NCBI RefSeq assembly: GCF_900115435.1
Contig: NZ_FOWK01000007.1
Coordinates: 62,001 to 126,000, forward strand
Length of the DNA: 64,000 bases
DNA from: Prevotella sp. tf2-5
GTDB lineage: Bacteria > Bacteroidota > Bacteroidia > Bacteroidales > Bacteroidaceae
Direction of reading: 5' to 3'
The translations under genes were made by a program, and so were the position numbers. Positions 61,532 through 64,000 of this stretch are shown piece after piece; the first letter of the stretch is position 1; each line of letters opens with the position of its first letter. The notes under the pieces were generated by a model. That model was not told where the DNA came from. It saw only the letters and a list, made by a program, of their open reading frames with translations, and searched no databases.

Positions 61532-62242
61532 TTAGAAATTCCACTTCACAGCAAGTGTCGGATTCCAGAAGAACGTCTTGGTGCTCTCCGGGTCACTGTT
61601 ATACACGAAATTATTAGAGAACTCCCATTCAGTACCTACGCTGAAATGCTCTGTGAAGTTATACCACAGCTGTGGCTCGGAAAGGATGACCAGACAACCA
61701 TGATTATTTGCCTTCTCACCACGCCAGAAGTCAATGAAACCGGCAAAACGCAGTTTGTTATTGCAGAAATTCAAGCCCCACACACCCGTCAACTGAGCAC
61801 TGGCATATGAGCGGGTGTTATCATAACTCTTGAAATACTGCTTATACATCAACTGAACAGACCAAGTCTTCGAGAAATCAGCTGTATGACCGTTATAGGC
61901 AGCACCCACCAAAGCTGCCTGCTGGAAACTGCCATTACGACTCAGTCCTCCATTGTACTCAACATGTGCTGCGAAAGGTGACTGCTTGCCCAAGTTGAAC
62001 TCACGGGCAATCTCCGTATAGGCACTCTCAGTGAAGTGACGACCCAGGTCGACATCCACGAAATAGAACCAAGAGCCCCACTTATCTGCCTTGAACTGCT
62101 CAAGGGTAATAGTCACTTTCTGACGACCTGACTCTTCACCAGTGTAGATGTTACGTCCAAAATCATAATGAAGCTGGATGTTCTGTGCTCCTACCGTCAT
62201 ACATAATGCGAGAAGCGATAACGTAAATAACTGTTTTTTCAT
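61532..62242 (-). CDS. DUF5020-family outer-membrane protein
   Basis: 236 aa with signal peptide MKKQLFTLSLLALCMTVGA. The rest alternates hydrophobic and polar residues in strand-length segments and ends in a strand with aromatic C-terminal residue (NPTLAVKWNF), as in beta-barrel proteins. The QLHYDFGRNIYTGEE opening and WGSWFYFVDVDLG segment match the DUF5020 group, related in size to Tsx-type nucleoside channels. The neighbouring NCS2 purine permease (32-bp gap) supports a role in nucleobase uptake, which is inference. Confidence 0.75.
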   Translation of the reverse strand: MKKQLFTLSLLALCMTVGAQNIQLHYDFGRNIYTGEESGRQKVTITLEQFKADKWGSWFYFVDVDLGRHFTESAYTEIAREFNLGKQSPFAAHVEYNGGLSRNGSFQQAALVGAAYNGHTADFSKTWSVQLMYKQYFKSYDNTRSYASAQLTGVWGLNFCNNKLRFAGFIDFWRGEKANNHGCLVILSEPQLWYNFTEHFSVGTEWEFSNNFVYNSDPESTKTFFWNPTLAVKWNF

Positions 62243-62273
62243 AATTCTTATATTTTAATTGTCAATAATTAAT

Positions 62274-63590
62274 TTAAAACAATGGTGCTATATATTTCAA
62301 GATAAAGAAAGTTGCAAGGATATACATCATCGCTGTCAATTCACGATGACGACCCGTGCACATCTTCACGATGACATACGAGAGCATACCTAGGATAATA
62401 CCCTCTGAGATACTTGCTGTAAAAGGTATCATCAGTATGGTAGCAAAACAGGGCATCGATTCCGAGAAATCGATAAAATCGATATATATGATCTGGCGGA
62501 GCATCATCACACCTACCAGGAACAATGCACTAGTAGTAGCTGCTGAGGGAATCATCAGGAAAATGGGAGAGAAGAACAATGACAGGAAGAACAATACTGC
62601 CACAGTGAATGCTGTCAGTCCCGTACGTCCACCTGCAGCAATTCCTGTCGTGCTCTCCAAATATGTCGTTACGATAGAAGTACCACAAATGGCACCTACA
62701 GTAGTACCCACGGCGTCAGCCATTAATGACTTACTCAGATTCTGTACCTTTCCCGTCTTCTTGTCTACCATACCAGCAGCCGTGGAGGTACCTATCAGGG
62801 TACCAATAGTGTCAAACAAATCCATAAACAACAGGGTTACTATTACAATATAATAGTCTATATCCAACGAGAGGAAACGAGAGAAATCCATCTTAAAGGC
62901 AACAGGACCCAAAGAGGCAGGAAGGCTCAATATCGAAAAATTCTCAGGAATCTTTGTAATGCCGAACGGAATACCGATGACTGTCATGATAAGAATGGTA
63001 TAGAACAAAGCTCCACGAACCTTCATCACCAACAAGATTGCACCTAGCAAAATACCACAGGCAGCAAGTATGGAATTCGTTGTCCAAGGTCCCAAACCTG
63101 TTGCAGTTGACTCATTCACAACAATAATACCACCATTCTTCAGTCCGATAAAAGCAATAAACAAACCGATGCCCACAGAGATAGAATAACGGAGATTCAT
63201 AGGAATCGAGGAAACGATAGCCTCGCGAACTTTAAATATAGTGAGAAGAATGAAGAAAATACCCTCTATAAATACGGCAGCCAAAGCCTCTTGCCATGAA
63301 AACCCCATCACCAGGACCAGTGTATAGGCAAAGAAAGCATTCAGTCCCATACCTGAGGCAAGCGCGAAAGGCATCTTGGCATAGAAAGCCATTACGAGTG
63401 TTGCCACCATGGCAGCAATCACTGTTGCTGAGAACACCGCACCCTTATCCATGCCCGTTTCACTGAGAATAATCGGGTTGACGGCAAGGATGTACGACAT
63501 GGTAAGGAAGGTTGTTAATCCCGCCATCATTTCAACTTTGACGGAATGTTTCTGAGCATCAAAACCCAGCCAAGATAAAAATGTGTTCAT
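62274..63590 (-). CDS. NCS2-family purine permease (AzgA-like)
   Basis: 438 aa with 12-14 membrane segments. Landmark: the opening FLSWLGFDAQKHSVKVEMMA with AGLTTFLTMSYILAVNPIIL, ALASGMGLNAFFAYTLVL and IFFLSLFFSPIF, characteristic of the xanthine/adenine/guanine NCS2-AzgA type. It imports purine bases with protons. It precedes the DUF5020 gene on the same strand and follows lpxB. Confidence 0.92.
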   Translation of the reverse strand: MNTFLSWLGFDAQKHSVKVEMMAGLTTFLTMSYILAVNPIILSETGMDKGAVFSATVIAAMVATLVMAFYAKMPFALASGMGLNAFFAYTLVLVMGFSWQEALAAVFIEGIFFILLTIFKVREAIVSSIPMNLRYSISVGIGLFIAFIGLKNGGIIVVNESTATGLGPWTTNSILAACGILLGAILLVMKVRGALFYTILIMTVIGIPFGITKIPENFSILSLPASLGPVAFKMDFSRFLSLDIDYYIVIVTLLFMDLFDTIGTLIGTSTAAGMVDKKTGKVQNLSKSLMADAVGTTVGAICGTSIVTTYLESTTGIAAGGRTGLTAFTVAVLFFLSLFFSPIFLMIPSAATTSALFLVGVMMLRQIIYIDFIDFSESMPCFATILMIPFTASISEGIILGMLSYVIVKMCTGRHRELTAMMYILATFFILKYIAPLF

Positions 63591-63595
63591 ATGTA

Positions 63596-64000
63596 TTAAT
63601 TATTTTGAATTATTAGTTTACACATCAACTGAGCTGCCACATCTGGTGCATGACTGTCGCCCAAGCGACGATACACTTCCTCATACCCTTCTAACATCTC
63701 CTGACGCGCTGCACCACCAGGAAGTATCGCCTCCAGGTGCTTGCGAATATTCTCCACACTAAACGTATCTGCCACCAGCTCTGGCACGACCTCGTTGTCG
63801 GCTATCAGATTCACCAGCGAGATATACTTCACCTTCAAAAGATGTTTCTTTAAGAAGGCGATTATCTTAGGAATAGGTGTCTCGTAGCACACCACCTGTG
63901 GAACACGGAACATCGCCGTCTCCAATGTCGCCGTGCCACTGGTCACCAAAGCAGCTGTCGCTTCCGACAATAAGGAATAGGTCTCGTTGACAACAAGACG
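63596..64000 (-). CDS. lpxB: Lipid-A-disaccharide synthase, C-terminal part (5' end outside window)
   Basis: The frame is open to the window end, with ALVTSGTATLETAMF and PQVVCYETPIPKIIAFLKK, the LpxB C-terminal hallmarks, and SLVNLIADNEVVPEL near the end. LpxB joins UDP-2,3-diacylglucosamine to lipid X. About 135 residues are visible of the usual ~380. A TTG at 63970 is not the start, since the coding frame continues upstream (VVNETYSLLSEA). The NCS2 gene begins 5 bp after its stop. Confidence 0.92.
   Translation of the reverse strand, partial: RLVVNETYSLLSEATAALVTSGTATLETAMFRVPQVVCYETPIPKIIAFLKKHLLKVKYISLVNLIADNEVVPELVADTFSVENIRKHLEAILPGGAARQEMLEGYEEVYRRLGDSHAPDVAAQLMCKLIIQNN

Overview
The window comes from a Bacteroidetes genome, most likely Prevotellaceae (Prevotella/Segatella). 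The basis is the recurrent TAnnTTTG promoter -7 box at most gene starts, weak or absent Shine-Dalgarno sequences, a BspA-like LRR surface protein with a Bacteroidales-type C-terminal tail, carboxynorspermidine dehydrogenase, DUF5020, an EptA-type transferase and many secreted glycosidases. Species cannot be fixed by eye.

Layout. 0-3.5 kb: the end of an ApbE flavin transferase, a Crp/Fnr-like regulator, greA, a 2-hydroxyacid dehydrogenase and an orphan vsr. 3.5-5.8 kb: an accessory patch with a four-gene operon of very small proteins (one resembling a PD-(D/E)XK nuclease) behind a palindromic operator, then two non-coding repeat elements. 5.8-12.8 kb: a leftward operon for a secreted alpha/beta hydrolase, a large LRR surface protein, a 61-aa peptide and a lipid A phosphoethanolamine transferase. 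13-14 kb: alanine dehydrogenase. 14.3-22.3 kb: an accessory island with Xre regulator, AlbA_2 (Schlafen-type) protein, a hypothetical protein with an HNH remnant, a GIY-YIG/DUF723 zinc-ribbon endonuclease-like protein, a PIN-like protein, and a VapE-type P-loop ATPase in an elaborate repeat setting. 22.4-36.5 kb: housekeeping (dnaK, recA, polyamine, mnmA, aldose epimerase, rsgA, frr, CDF transporter, metY-cysK). 36.6-44.5 kb: two overlapping sensor kinases (the first with a Tyr in place of the phospho-accepting His), a GH36 alpha-galactosidase and a MATE exporter. 44.5-52.5 kb: a candidate small RNA, ksgA, an epimerase, a flippase-like membrane protein, pepD, corA with a structured leader and 11-codon upstream ORF, and a DUF349 protein. 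52.6-64 kb: a GH3 glucosidase, tRNA-Gln, a cyclophilin, rsfS-ftsH-cdsA, a GH5 endoglucanase, DUF5020, a purine permease and the end of lpxB.

The most novel signal is a family of repeat elements. The vapE-like gene (21041-22240) is bracketed by inverted ~104-bp repeats, each with a 12-bp-stem hairpin and a GCCGATGTAC core. It is preceded by two arrays of five 22-bp iteron-like units and a 12-bp stem that shows compensatory changes when compared with a second copy at 5.74 kb. A gene-less inverted pair of the same layout, same core but different hairpin motif lies at 5.36-5.63 kb, and a solo end lies at 52.45 kb. This looks like an undescribed replicon-like or helicase-dependent mobile element with non-autonomous derivatives; mobility is inference. 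All calls were made by eye without database searches.
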